Positions 48,032-57,552 of a stretch of 64,000 nucleotides of DNA are shown piece by piece. Location: contig JANQNO010000005.1 in NCBI GenBank assembly GCA_028279555.1, forward strand, positions 682,001-746,000, in the 5' to 3' direction. Below the pieces are notes generated by a model. The model saw only the letters and a list, made by a program, of their open reading frames with translations, made no database searches and was not told where the DNA came from. This DNA is from Sphingorhabdus sp. (GTDB taxonomy: Bacteria > Pseudomonadota > Alphaproteobacteria > Sphingomonadales > Sphingomonadaceae). How positions within the stretch are numbered: position 1 is the stretch's first letter; each line of letters begins with the position of its first letter. A program made the position numbers and the translations under genes.

Positions 48032-48816
48032 CCGGCGCGCTTCCTGACTTCCAGCGGGCTGAAGGCCTCCTCCTGCTTCAATTCAAGCACGCCCTGCTTG
48101 GCAAGTTCCAACGCCGCCAGAAAACTAGAAGCAAGCGCGGATTTCCGCAGCGCGGCGTCTGCGCCAACGGGCAGAAAAGCCTTGATGTCGGTCCATTCGA
48201 TCGCGCGGCCAATCATCGCCGATACGCGTTCGAGCGCTTCCTCCAGCGTCATCACCTGCCGCTTCCTGATGACATGCAAGGCCGGCTGAGTCCGCGCCTT
48301 GACCTGGCCGTAGGCGGTGATCAGATCAAAATAGCCGCATTGCCAGCTGCGCTTCTTGACTATGCGCAATCCTTCGGGGCTGCCGCGCAGAAAAATATCG
48401 CGCCCGATCCGGTCTCTTGCAAGCAGCCTTGCACCGCTTTCGCGCATGGCATTGAGCCGCTCGAGCCGTAATTGCAGCCGAAGGGCGAGCTCCTCCGGCG
48501 ATGGGTCGGCCTCCGGATCTGCCGGCAGCAGCAGCGCCGATTTGAGATAGGTCAGCCAGGCCGCCATGACCAAATAATCTGCGGCAAGCTCCAGCTTCAG
48601 ATTGCGGGCATCATCGATGAATCTCAGATATTGCTCGACCAGTTCGATCATCGAGATCTGCCGCAAATCGACCTTCTGGTTCCGCGCAAGCGAAAGCAGA
48701 ATGTCGAGCGGCCCTTCCCAGCCGTCGATATCGACCGTCAGAATGTCGGGATTGTCTTCGTCCACGGCATAGGGCGCTACGTCATCCTCGATAAAGAAAT
48801 CCCCGGCGTCAGCCAT
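48028..48816 (-). CDS. scpA: Segregation and condensation protein ScpA
   Basis: ScpA is the kleisin subunit that bridges SMC heads in chromosome condensation. The 262-residue product has the family signature WEGPLDILLSLARNQKVDLRQISM followed by DYLVMAAWLTYLKSALLLP, and a C-terminal winged helix. The ATG at 48816 has GGGAG six bases upstream and is preferred over a longer frame; it overlaps the nagZ stop by 8 bases. Confidence 0.95.
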   Translation of the reverse strand: MADAGDFFIEDDVAPYAVDEDNPDILTVDIDGWEGPLDILLSLARNQKVDLRQISMIELVEQYLRFIDDARNLKLELAADYLVMAAWLTYLKSALLLPADPEADPSPEELALRLQLRLERLNAMRESGARLLARDRIGRDIFLRGSPEGLRIVKKRSWQCGYFDLITAYGQVKARTQPALHVIRKRQVMTLEEALERVSAMIGRAIEWTDIKAFLPVGADAALRKSALASSFLAALELAKQGVLELKQEEAFSPLEVRKRAG

Positions 48817-49870
48817 GCGCGGCTCCCGTTGCGGCGCGGGTGAGCTTACTGTCACCTGCATCGCCGGCCTGCGCGAGCAGCGCGTCGCGTTTATCCAGCA
48901 GATCGGCCAGCTGCCCAGTTGCGGTCGGCTCGGTTCGGCCCTGCATCACCGCGTCCAGGCGCGCCCGCGATTTTTCGCTTATGTCGGGCAGCTTTTCGGC
49001 TATGCTTTGCATTTCGTCCATGCGCCCCCAACAGTTGAGGGCGATGTCGCAGCCAGCAGCCACGCAATTTGCAGCCCTTTCGCTCACATCGCCCGAAAGC
49101 GCTTTCATATCGAGGTCGTCGCTGAAAAGCAGGCCGTCGAAACCGATCTGGCCGCGAATAACGTCATGGATAATGGCCGGCGACATGGTCGCGCAATTCT
49201 CGCTGTCCCAGGCATCGAACAGAATATGTCCGGTCATTCCCATCGGTGCGTCCCTGAGCGCATGAAAGGGCGCGAGATCCTGTTCCAGTTCCTCGGGACC
49301 AGCCGAGACATGCGGCAAATCATGGTGGCTGTCGATCGCGGCCCTGCCCTGACCAGGCATATGTTTGACCACGCCCATCACGCCCGCCCGCGCGAACCCG
49401 TCCAATATGGCCCGGCCCAGGGCTGCAACTTGCTTGGCTTCACTGCCGAGCGCGCGGTCCCCGATGGCGGCATGCGTTTCGGGAACGCGGACATCGAGCA
49501 CGGGCGCACAGTTGACGGTGATGCCCACTTCGGAAAGCGTCAGACCGATGGCTTCGGCATTGACCCGCGCGGCCTCGATGGCTGCCATTGGCGAGACATC
49601 GTAAAGCGCGTCGAAACTGCCGCCCGCCGGCATATCCGGCCATTCCGGCGGTTTCATTCGCATCACGCGCCCGCCCTCCTGATCTATCAGGATGGGAAGA
49701 TCGCTATTCCCGTGCAAATCGCGCAAGCTGTCGGTGAGTGTGCGCAGTTGATCCCGCTTCTCTATGTTGCGGGCAAAGAGAATATACCCCGCAGGCTCTG
49801 CATCGCGGAAGAAATCCCTCTCGTCCGGTGCAAGGTCGAGCCCTTCGAGACCAAAAACCACAGGCTTCAT
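48809..49870 (-). CDS. nagZ: Beta-N-acetylhexosaminidase NagZ (muropeptide recycling)
   Basis: NagZ is a family GH3 enzyme that removes GlcNAc from GlcNAc-anhydroMurNAc peptides in the cytoplasm during cell-wall recycling. The 353-residue product has FARNIEKRDQLRTLTDSL, the substrate loop KHMPGQGRAAIDSHHDLPHV with the catalytic His of the DSH motif, and the nucleophile Asp in LLFSDDLDMKALSG. The usual PGHG reads PGQG here. Its leader follows a predicted terminator, so it may start its own transcription unit with scpAB and tatABC. Confidence 0.93.
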   Translation of the reverse strand: MKPVVFGLEGLDLAPDERDFFRDAEPAGYILFARNIEKRDQLRTLTDSLRDLHGNSDLPILIDQEGGRVMRMKPPEWPDMPAGGSFDALYDVSPMAAIEAARVNAEAIGLTLSEVGITVNCAPVLDVRVPETHAAIGDRALGSEAKQVAALGRAILDGFARAGVMGVVKHMPGQGRAAIDSHHDLPHVSAGPEELEQDLAPFHALRDAPMGMTGHILFDAWDSENCATMSPAIIHDVIRGQIGFDGLLFSDDLDMKALSGDVSERAANCVAAGCDIALNCWGRMDEMQSIAEKLPDISEKSRARLDAVMQGRTEPTATGQLADLLDKRDALLAQAGDAGDSKLTRAATGAAHG

Positions 49871-49939
49871 GAAAACAGTCTATCTGGCGGATTCCCGCGA
49901 AACAAGCTGCTTTGGGGAAGAAATGTGCATAAACTGTGC

Positions 49940-49974
49940 AAAAAAGCCGCAGCGACTGATTTTGCCGCCACGGC
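49940..49974 (-). terminator. Predicted intrinsic terminator between the SPOR gene and nagZ
   Basis: On the minus strand a 9-bp stem (GCCGTGGCG with CGCTGCGGC, including two G-U pairs), an 11-base loop and TTTTTT follow the SPOR gene stop by about 27 bases. It would separate argS-SPOR from nagZ-scpAB-tatABC in transcription. Confidence 0.7.
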
Positions 49975-50001
49975 TCTACGACCACCACCCCTGGCGTTGG
50001 C

Positions 50002-50637
50002 CTATTTCACGATCAGGCAATTCTCGCCAGCAGCCTTCAGTTTCGCGCAAAGCTGCTGGGCTTCTGCGGCATTTTTGGCCGCCGCCTGCAAGCGGTATAC
50101 GGTACGTCCGCCATCCGCCTTACCTTCGGCTACCCGGTGTTTGACGCCGCTCAAAAAACCAAAGCGTTTGGACAGTGCACCCCAGGTGGCATTTGCATTG
50201 GCAGCGTCGCCAAACGCGCCCAACTGAACGAAGGCCGATCCGGCAGCAATCTTGCCGCTGCTTGCTCCCTTTGCTGCGGAACCGCCAGCTTGGCCCTTGC
50301 CAACGGTCGATGAGGTTTTTTTGCCATCGGCTGCTGCAAAGGCTGCATCGCCCTCACCTTCGAAAGTTTTACCACCGGCATCTTCGGGGCGCACCTTATA
50401 GTCGCCTTCCTGGGCGGCGATAAGTTCCCCTTGGCCTTCGCCGCCGGCATTCTGGTTCCGCTGCATCCAATAGATTCCGCCAACGATCGCTGCGAGCAGC
50501 AGCAAACCCCCGAGTACCAATGCAGCAACTTTCAGCGGCGACGAACCATCGTCATATTCATAGCCATCAGCGGTTTCCAGCCAAGGCAGCCGATCAGGAT
50601 CGTCCAGATCCAGCCCGTCATTCTTCTCGTCGCTCAT
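50002..50637 (-). CDS. Membrane-anchored SPOR-domain protein
   Basis: The 211-residue protein has an acidic cytoplasmic N-terminus, a single membrane helix (VAALVLGGLLLLAAIVGGIYW, about residues 36-56), a Gly/Lys-rich linker and a C-terminal SPOR domain (AFVQLGAFGDAANANATWGAL ... AEAQQLCAKLKAAGENCLIV). SPOR proteins in this argS-nagZ context are conserved in alphaproteobacteria and go to septal peptidoglycan. The ATG at 50637 (GGGA upstream) is used rather than one five codons earlier. It follows argS by 49 bases. Confidence 0.9.
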   Translation of the reverse strand: MSDEKNDGLDLDDPDRLPWLETADGYEYDDGSSPLKVAALVLGGLLLLAAIVGGIYWMQRNQNAGGEGQGELIAAQEGDYKVRPEDAGGKTFEGEGDAAFAAADGKKTSSTVGKGQAGGSAAKGASSGKIAAGSAFVQLGAFGDAANANATWGALSKRFGFLSGVKHRVAEGKADGGRTVYRLQAAAKNAAEAQQLCAKLKAAGENCLIVK

Positions 50638-50686
50638 GGCAAATCCCTTCATTCACCCTGCCGGCACCATACGCCCGTTCGCTGCA

Positions 50687-52414
50687 TTACATGCTATCTG
50701 CGGCGTCGACCCCCATCAGGCGCAACCCATTTCTGATAACCTGCCCTATTTGCGCAGCCAAGAAAAGCCTTGCTGCGCTGAGCTCTCTGTCTTGTCCCAA
50801 TATGAAGCGCTTGTCCGGCTGGTCGTTACCCAGATTCCAATAGCTGTGAAATACCGATGCCAAGTCATTCAGATAAAACGCTATCCGGTGGGGTTCGGCA
50901 GCCTTGGCCGCGGCCTGCACAACGCGCGGAAAATTGGCGGCTTCGCGCACCAGCGCCAGTTCTTCCTCGCCCAGCCGGTCAAGATGATCAACCGATGGTT
51001 CCAGCCCCTCTTCTTCGGCGGCTTTGCGCAAGGTCGAGCATATCCGGGCATGGGCATATTGCACATAGAAGACGGGATTATCCTTCGATGCCTCGATAAC
51101 CTTGGCGAAATCAAACTCCATCTGCGCATCCGCCTTGCGCGTCAGCATGGTGAAGCGGACGACATCCTTGCCGACTTCTTCGACCATGTCCTTGATCGTG
51201 ATGAACACGCCCGAGCGCTTGGACATTTTGAGCGGCTCGCCGTCGCGGAGCAATTTGACCATTTGTACGATCTTGATGTCGAAATCGATCTCGCCGCCGG
51301 TCAGCGCATTCACGGCCGCCTTGATGCGCTTGACGGTGCCAGCATGATCCGCGCCCCAGATATCAATCAAGCGGTCGGCATTCTGTGCCTTTTGAAAATG
51401 ATAGGCGAGATCCGCGCCAAAATAGGTCCATTTGCCGTCGCTCTTTTTGATCGGGCGGTCCTGGTCGTCGCCAAATTCGGTGGACCGGAAAAGCGGCAGC
51501 TCAACCGGCTCCCAATCGTCGATCTCCTTGCCCTTGGGCTTTTCCAGCATGCCTTTGTAGACCAGCCCCTTTTCGCGCAGGAACTTCTCAGCCTTCTCGG
51601 CCTTTCCGGCCTCATGCAATTCTGCCTCGGACGCAAAGACGTCATGATGGATGCCAAGCAGAGCGAGATCGCGGCGGATCATCTCCATCATGTCGTTAAC
51701 CGCTTCCTTGCGAAAAAGTGCCAGCCACGCATCCTCTTCGCTGACAAGGAACCGGTCGCCATATTTTTCGGCCAGCCGCTTACCCACCGGAACTAGATAC
51801 TCGCCTGGATAGAGACCTTCGGGTATTTCTCCAATTTGATTCCCAAGCGCTTCTTTATAGCGCAAAAAAACCGAGCGAGCGAGCATGTCCACCTGACCTC
51901 CCGCATCGTTGATGTAATATTCACGGATGACCTTGTGGCCCGCAAATTCGAGCAAGGCTGCCAGCGCATCTCCCACCACAGCGCCGCGGCAATGCCCCAT
52001 ATGCATCGGACCGGTCGGATTGGCCGAAACATATTCAACATTGACGGTCTTGCCAGAGCCCATCTTTGAGGATCCGTAGCTATCGCCGGCGTCGGCGATG
52101 GCGCGAATTTCATCCGCCCAAACCGATGCGTCGAGTTTCAGATTGATGAAGCCCGGCCCGGCAATGTCCGCCGAAATGACCTGCTCCAACTGCTTGAGTT
52201 CGCCTGCCAAATGCTCGGCCAAGGCCCGGGGGGATATGCCCGCTGCCTTGGCCAGTACCATCGCGGCATTGGTCGCCAAATCGCCATGCGATGCATCGCG
52301 CGGCGGTTCGACCGAAACATTCTTGCGGTCTATCTCTGCCGGCAGCGCTCCGGCAGCAACCATTGCGTCAAGCGCATCGTCGACATGATCGGCAAAACGG
52401 GCGAAAATCGTCAC
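50687..52414 (-). CDS. argS: Arginyl-tRNA synthetase
   Basis: ArgRS charges tRNA-Arg. The 575-residue class I synthetase has the HIGH-type motif NPTGPMHMGHCRGAVVGD, KMSKR in LKMSKRSGVFIT, the anticodon-binding C-terminal region VQYAHARICSTLRKAAEE, and ends LRLMGVDAADSM. The start is a GTG at 52414; the very long open frame beyond it to 53626 is antisense to the AttH-like gene and lacks family features. Confidence 0.95.
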   Translation of the reverse strand: MTIFARFADHVDDALDAMVAAGALPAEIDRKNVSVEPPRDASHGDLATNAAMVLAKAAGISPRALAEHLAGELKQLEQVISADIAGPGFINLKLDASVWADEIRAIADAGDSYGSSKMGSGKTVNVEYVSANPTGPMHMGHCRGAVVGDALAALLEFAGHKVIREYYINDAGGQVDMLARSVFLRYKEALGNQIGEIPEGLYPGEYLVPVGKRLAEKYGDRFLVSEEDAWLALFRKEAVNDMMEMIRRDLALLGIHHDVFASEAELHEAGKAEKAEKFLREKGLVYKGMLEKPKGKEIDDWEPVELPLFRSTEFGDDQDRPIKKSDGKWTYFGADLAYHFQKAQNADRLIDIWGADHAGTVKRIKAAVNALTGGEIDFDIKIVQMVKLLRDGEPLKMSKRSGVFITIKDMVEEVGKDVVRFTMLTRKADAQMEFDFAKVIEASKDNPVFYVQYAHARICSTLRKAAEEEGLEPSVDHLDRLGEEELALVREAANFPRVVQAAAKAAEPHRIAFYLNDLASVFHSYWNLGNDQPDKRFILGQDRELSAARLFLAAQIGQVIRNGLRLMGVDAADSM

Positions 52415-52576
52415 TGTGAGATTCCTGAAAATTACATGTCTGGCACCAACGACACCGGCGGCAAAGCCCCCTAGCCGATTGCTGCTGCAAGGGAAAGGGC
52501 GCACCGCCGCAAATCCAGCCAGCCTTGCATTTCCGCCTTGCACTGCCATAGCTAGCCGCCAAAAGAGGAGAAAGAA

Positions 52577-53668
52577 ATGCTGAGCGCAGGCGACGATTAC
52601 CCGTTGCACCAAACGCCCGAGCCAATTGCCTATGCCGGAAGCGACCGCAATTTTTATGACCGCTATTTCTTCAACGGATACAATGCCGACGGGTCGGTGT
52701 TCTTCGCCGCGGCCATGGGTTTTTATCCGCAGCTCGGCATCGTCGACGCGGCCTTTTGCCTGACACTGGACGGGATTCAGCACAATCTGCGCGCATCGCG
52801 GCATCTTGGCGGCGACCGGATGCAGCTCTCGGTGGGGCCGATCAAAATCGAAATCATGGAGCCGCTGAAAAACCTGCGGATCACCGTTTTGGGGAATGAC
52901 AGCGGGATCACTGCCAGCCTGACCTTCACCGCGCGTCATTCGCCCATTGAAGAGCCGCGTTTCACCCGCCGCAATGATACACGGATGTTCATGGACTACA
53001 CCCGTATGACCCAAAATGGCGTCTGGTCCGGCGAGATTGTAAAAGATGCGCAGAAAATCGCAGTCGCGCCGGATGGTTTCATGGGCACGCGCGACCGCAG
53101 CTGGGGCATTCGCCCGATTGGCACGCCCGATCCACAACCACCTGCCAGCGGCAATCTGTCGCAGTTTTTCTGGCTCTGGGCACCCTGCAATTTTGCGGAC
53201 TATGCCTGTTTCGCGCATACAAATGATGATGGCAGCGGAAAGCCATGGAATCGCCGCGCCGTTGTCTATGAACTCGATGGAAAGCATAGCGAGTTCGAAC
53301 GCCCCGAATTTGAACTCGAATATGTCGGCGGCAGCCGGCGCCTCAGGGAGGCGCGTATCCAACTGGCGGAAAGAACCTGCCTCACACTCACGCCGAGCCC
53401 TATGAACTTCTATATGAACGGGCTGGGCTATACCCATCCCGTCTGGGGACATGGGATGGACCATGGCCCCGAAGACTTTGCATATGACTGGATCGATCTC
53501 GCTGGCATCAATGACGGCGATCCCTCCAATATGCATATTCAGGCATTCAGCAACGCCCTGCTGGAGGTTGAGGGCGAGACAAAGAAGGGCACTGGCGTGC
53601 TCGAACAATTGCTGATCGGGCCGCATGCACCAAGCGGCTTTTCCGACCTGCTTGATCCGGCCTCATGA
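52577..53668 (+). CDS. AttH/hydroxyneurosporene-synthase-like protein (DUF7064/7065 type)
   Basis: The 363-residue protein begins at an ATG with AGGAG seven bases upstream. Conserved features of this lipocalin-like group include YDRYFFNGYNADGSVFF near residue 30 and, in the centre, DGFMGTRDRSWGIRP and FFWLWAPCNFADYACFAHTND. No signal peptide is seen. Its stop overlaps the next gene by 4 bases (ATGA). Pairs of such proteins with aminoglycoside-phosphotransferase-like proteins are known in Sphingomonadales and actinobacteria, sometimes near steroid or isoprenoid genes. The reaction is not known, and assignment to a particular DUF is from memory. Confidence 0.7.
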   Translation: MLSAGDDYPLHQTPEPIAYAGSDRNFYDRYFFNGYNADGSVFFAAAMGFYPQLGIVDAAFCLTLDGIQHNLRASRHLGGDRMQLSVGPIKIEIMEPLKNLRITVLGNDSGITASLTFTARHSPIEEPRFTRRNDTRMFMDYTRMTQNGVWSGEIVKDAQKIAVAPDGFMGTRDRSWGIRPIGTPDPQPPASGNLSQFFWLWAPCNFADYACFAHTNDDGSGKPWNRRAVVYELDGKHSEFERPEFELEYVGGSRRLREARIQLAERTCLTLTPSPMNFYMNGLGYTHPVWGHGMDHGPEDFAYDWIDLAGINDGDPSNMHIQAFSNALLEVEGETKKGTGVLEQLLIGPHAPSGFSDLLDPAS

Positions 53669-54711
53669 TCCCGACGCGCCCGGAATTGATGGACGAAAGC
53701 TGGCTGGAAAAAAGGCTGGGTGCCCCGCCAGACACGCTTCGCTCATTTGAGCACGAGGCGGTCGGCACCGGCCAGATGTGCGACAGTTTCCGCCTTACCC
53801 TCGATTGGGATGGCCATGCTGGCCCACCGACGATTATCGCCAAATGCCCGAGCCTGGACGAGGCCAGCCGGCATGTTGCCAAGCTGGTTCATAATTATGA
53901 GCTCGAAATCAGCTGGTATCGTGACCTTGCGGCAAACAATGAGGTGCATTGCCCGCATTGCTTCCACGCGGAAATCGAGGCAAATGGCATCGATTTTGCT
54001 CTGCTTCTGCAAGATGTAGCCCCGGCCCGCCAGGGCGACCAGCTGGCGGGTGTGAGTGAAAACGCACTGCTGGCTGCAATTGACGAATTGGCCATTCTGC
54101 ACGCGGCTTACTGGAATAGCCCGCTGCTGGAACAGCTGCTGTGGCTCGAATATGGGGCGGCCAACAAGGAACTGGTGCGGCAGATGCTGCCCGGCCTTTA
54201 TGCCGGGTTCCGTGATCGATATGCCGACAGGTTGTCGCCTGACATTCTTGAGATGGGCGACAGGCTCGTCGCCTGCATAGATCGATATCTGGATTATGAA
54301 CCGCATGCGCTGACCATCACACATGGCGATTACCGTCTCGACAATCTGCTTTTCGCCAAAGGCCAGCGCGTCTTCATTGTCGATTGGCAGACCGCTGGCG
54401 TTGGCTGCGGCCTCGCCGATCTCTCCTATCTCGTCGGCACCAGCATAGCCGATCCAGCTCTCCGCAAAGTAGGCGAAAAACCCTGGTTCGATCACTATCT
54501 GAAATGCCTGCATGAAAGCGGAATAATTCCTGATGTCGAAATCGCTTGGGACGAATATCGCCGCTATGCATTCTCCGGTTTCATCATGGCCATTTTCGCA
54601 TCGATGAATGTTGAGCGCACCGAGCGCGGCGATGAAATGTTTGCGGTCATGGCCGAGCGACCGGCCCGGCAAGCGCTCGACCTGGACAGTTTGGATCTCT
54701 TGCAGCACTAG
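53665..54711 (+). CDS. Aminoglycoside phosphotransferase-fold (APH) family protein
   Basis: The 348-residue protein has the APH kinase-like fold. Visible are the catalytic-loop THGDYRLDNLLF (Asp and Asn near residues 219-224) and the metal-binding VDWQTAGVGCGLADLSYLVG (DFG-equivalent Asp near 239). It is coupled by a 4-base overlap to the AttH-like gene. Many members of this group act on small alcohols, acyl-CoA-related or steroid substrates rather than antibiotics; resistance should not be inferred. The receptor gene follows after 181 bases. Confidence 0.85.
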   Translation: MIPTRPELMDESWLEKRLGAPPDTLRSFEHEAVGTGQMCDSFRLTLDWDGHAGPPTIIAKCPSLDEASRHVAKLVHNYELEISWYRDLAANNEVHCPHCFHAEIEANGIDFALLLQDVAPARQGDQLAGVSENALLAAIDELAILHAAYWNSPLLEQLLWLEYGAANKELVRQMLPGLYAGFRDRYADRLSPDILEMGDRLVACIDRYLDYEPHALTITHGDYRLDNLLFAKGQRVFIVDWQTAGVGCGLADLSYLVGTSIADPALRKVGEKPWFDHYLKCLHESGIIPDVEIAWDEYRRYAFSGFIMAIFASMNVERTERGDEMFAVMAERPARQALDLDSLDLLQH

Positions 54712-54892
54712 CGTGAAAAACGTAACAAATCGGCAACAATTGTCACAATAATAGGCCCAAAGTCCAGATTGTGATTGTGCACAGAATGCGCGAAAGCTAG
54801 CTACATTCTGTTGTTTGAGAGAGATTAAAGCCGGGATAGCGAGCTGGTCTTCGGAGATTCAATCGCTCCTGGTGTTCGAGAGGGGAAAGAAT

Positions 54893-57514
54893 ATGAAAAT
54901 GGGTCGAAACCTTGCGCGTGCTGCGATGCTGTCGACGATCTCCATGGGATCGCTGGCCTTTGCCGATACCGCGATGGCGCAGGATGCCAATACTGCCGAT
55001 GAAGCCGCTGAAAATGAAGATGAATTTGACGATGAAGTGATCGTCGTAACAGCAACCAAGCGTGAGCAGACCCTACAGGAAACGCCAATCTCGGTTTCTG
55101 TAACGAGCGGCGAAACACTCGAACAAGCGCAGATTCGTGACGTTCTTGACCTTCAGACGGTCGCACCATCGCTGCGCGTCAGCCAGTTGCAGACATCCTC
55201 TGCCTCAACTTTCATTATTCGCGGCTTCGGCAATGGTGACAACAATTTCGGCGTCGAACCTTCCGTCGGCGTCTTTATAGACGGCGTTTTCCGCTCACGC
55301 TCGGCAGCGGCACTCTCCGATCTTCCCAATGTGCAGCGGATCGAGGTTCTGAACGGCCCACAATCGACTCTGTTCGGCAAGAACGCTTCTGCAGGCGTGA
55401 TTTCAGTCATTACCCGCGAACCGCAATTTCAGTTCGGCGGTTCTGTCGAAGCGGTTTATGGTAACTTCAATACCGTTGTGCTCAAGGGCGATGTGACCGG
55501 CCCAATTAGCGAGAGCATCGCATTTTCGCTCGATGGCAGTTACCAGCGCCGCGATGGTTATGCCGATATCGTCAACCTTGATGAGGAACAAAATGACCGC
55601 AACCGCTGGGCCGCCCGTGCGCAGCTCCTGATTGAGCCAACGCCCGACATCAAGATTCGCGCAATTGCCGATTATTCGCGCATCGATGAGGTATGCTGTC
55701 AGGTCACAACCGTAGTGGCGGGGCCAACGGCTGCGGGCATTGCCGCAGTAGGCGGCCAGCTAGACACAAATCCCTTCAGCTATGACGCCTTTCTCAATTT
55801 CGTTCCGACCAACGAAGTAGACAATTACGGCGGTTCCATTCAGGTCGACTGGGATGCCGGGCCGGTCGCTATCACCTCAATTACTTCCTACCGTGAACTG
55901 GATAACTTCTTTCTCTCGGATATCGACTATACAAGCGCTGATATCGCCACGGAAACGCGCGATCAGCAGGTCGAGACCTTTACCCAGGAATTCCGGATCA
56001 CGTCGGATTTTGATGGTCCGATAAACTTCCTCCTGGGCGGCTATTATTTCGATGAATCGATTACCCAGAACAGCGCAATTCAGAATGGCAGCCAGATCCG
56101 TAACTTTTTCGAAATCCTCGCAGGGGAAGACCCGGTCGCTGTCCTGACCGGGCAACCGACCTTGTTCAACGGGCTGGAAGCAACGTTCAATTTTCCTCAG
56201 GAAAGCATCTTCAACACACCGTTGCTGACATCCGAGAATTTCTCGATGGAAAATACAGCATGGTCGATTTTCGGCACGGTAGATTTCGAACCTGTCGACG
56301 GCCTCGTATTTACAGCTGGCTTCAACTATACTGATGACAAGAAAGATTTCGCGCTCAGTCAACAGTCTTTCGATCCTCTAGCGCAGGTCAACTTCGTCGA
56401 TGCCTTCATTACAGGCGCTACGATGGGAGCGGTGACAACCCGCGATCAATTCCAGGCCTTGCCAGCTGCTCAGCAAGCAGCGTTGCTTGCCGTCGCGACC
56501 ACTCCTTGTTCGGCTGCGGCACCTCCTCCGAATTGCAACCAGCTCCTACCCCTTGCAGGGTTCCAGTTTCAGCCACCATTCCTGACAATCCCGAATGCAG
56601 TGGAGGACGGCCGCACAAATGACGATAAATTCACTTATTTGCTGCGCGCCGCCTATCAGGTGTCCGACGAGGTCAACATCTATGCAAGCTATGCAACCGG
56701 ATTCAAGGCAAGCTCTGTCAACCTATCGCGCGACAGCCGTCCGGCGAACACAGACTTCGTTGAAGGACCAGGTAATTCGACTTTCGCAGCTCCGGATTCA
56801 GCCATTATAAATGCGGGCCTTGCCCTGCCGAATCTCCGCTCCGGTTCGCGTTTTGCAGGTCCAGAAGAAGCCGAGGTTTATGAACTCGGCGTTAAGGCGC
56901 AATGGCCTGGCTTCGGCTTCAATCTTGCTATATTCGACCAGACCATTCAAGGATTCCAGAGCTTCGCCTTCACAGGTACGGGCTTTGCCCTGCGCAACGC
57001 AGGCCAGCAGTCGGTGCAGGGATTTGAATTCGATGCGACCGTCAATCCGGTGGATGGGTTGGTGTTCACCTTCGCTACGACATATCTCGATGCGATATAT
57101 GACAGCTTCACTGGCAGTGTTGTAGGCGATCTTACCGGCGAGCGTCCAGGCGGCATCCCCGAATGGACGATTGCGACCTCGCTGACCTACACGCATGAAT
57201 TCGGGGCATCCGGCAATCGCCTGATTACCCGGGTGGACTACAATCATGAAAGCAACACTGATATCAACAATGGCCTGCCGACCTTCAATACAGCTCTGGG
57301 TAATAATCAGATATTCCGCCGCGAGGTCAATCTGGTCAATGCTTCGATGACGTTGGCGCTAGACAATGGCATTGAGATCGGGGCCTATGCACGCAACCTC
57401 TTGAATGATCAGTATATTATGACGGTGTTCGATGGCGTTGCTCAGGCCGGAACAGTATCGGGCTATCCCAGCGCGCCGCGTACTTATGGCGCTCTCGTCC
57501 GCTTTAGATTCTGA
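54893..57514 (+). CDS. TonB-dependent receptor (sphingomonad type), substrate unknown
   Basis: The 873-residue outer-membrane receptor starts at ATG 54893, with GAGGGG eight bases upstream, and has a signal peptide (AMA-QDA). A TonB box lies in DEVIVVTATKREQ, followed by a plug (RDVLDLQTVAPSLRVSQLQ, FIIRGFGNGDNNFG, VFIDGVFRSRSAAAL, IEVLNGPQSTLFGKNASAGVI) and a long barrel ending in VRFRF. A large extracellular insertion contains two Cys (TPCSAAAPPPNC) that could form a disulfide. This receptor type in sphingomonads imports diverse hydrophobic or aromatic compounds. Proximity to the AttH/APH pair suggests a common substrate. A terminator follows at 57553. Confidence 0.9.
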   Translation: MKMGRNLARAAMLSTISMGSLAFADTAMAQDANTADEAAENEDEFDDEVIVVTATKREQTLQETPISVSVTSGETLEQAQIRDVLDLQTVAPSLRVSQLQTSSASTFIIRGFGNGDNNFGVEPSVGVFIDGVFRSRSAAALSDLPNVQRIEVLNGPQSTLFGKNASAGVISVITREPQFQFGGSVEAVYGNFNTVVLKGDVTGPISESIAFSLDGSYQRRDGYADIVNLDEEQNDRNRWAARAQLLIEPTPDIKIRAIADYSRIDEVCCQVTTVVAGPTAAGIAAVGGQLDTNPFSYDAFLNFVPTNEVDNYGGSIQVDWDAGPVAITSITSYRELDNFFLSDIDYTSADIATETRDQQVETFTQEFRITSDFDGPINFLLGGYYFDESITQNSAIQNGSQIRNFFEILAGEDPVAVLTGQPTLFNGLEATFNFPQESIFNTPLLTSENFSMENTAWSIFGTVDFEPVDGLVFTAGFNYTDDKKDFALSQQSFDPLAQVNFVDAFITGATMGAVTTRDQFQALPAAQQAALLAVATTPCSAAAPPPNCNQLLPLAGFQFQPPFLTIPNAVEDGRTNDDKFTYLLRAAYQVSDEVNIYASYATGFKASSVNLSRDSRPANTDFVEGPGNSTFAAPDSAIINAGLALPNLRSGSRFAGPEEAEVYELGVKAQWPGFGFNLAIFDQTIQGFQSFAFTGTGFALRNAGQQSVQGFEFDATVNPVDGLVFTFATTYLDAIYDSFTGSVVGDLTGERPGGIPEWTIATSLTYTHEFGASGNRLITRVDYNHESNTDINNGLPTFNTALGNNQIFRREVNLVNASMTLALDNGIEIGAYARNLLNDQYIMTVFDGVAQAGTVSGYPSAPRTYGALVRFRF

Positions 57515-57552
57515 TCTGCGCGATGTAGCAATTTTATCACAGTTCGACGATC

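Noticed and set aside
52415-53626. Long N-terminal extension of the argS frame
   Set aside because: It is antisense to the AttH-like gene; ArgRS homology begins at the GTG at 52414.
53665-54711. Aminoglycoside resistance gene
   Set aside because: The APH fold is shared by many kinases; sequence and neighbours do not point to antibiotic modification.
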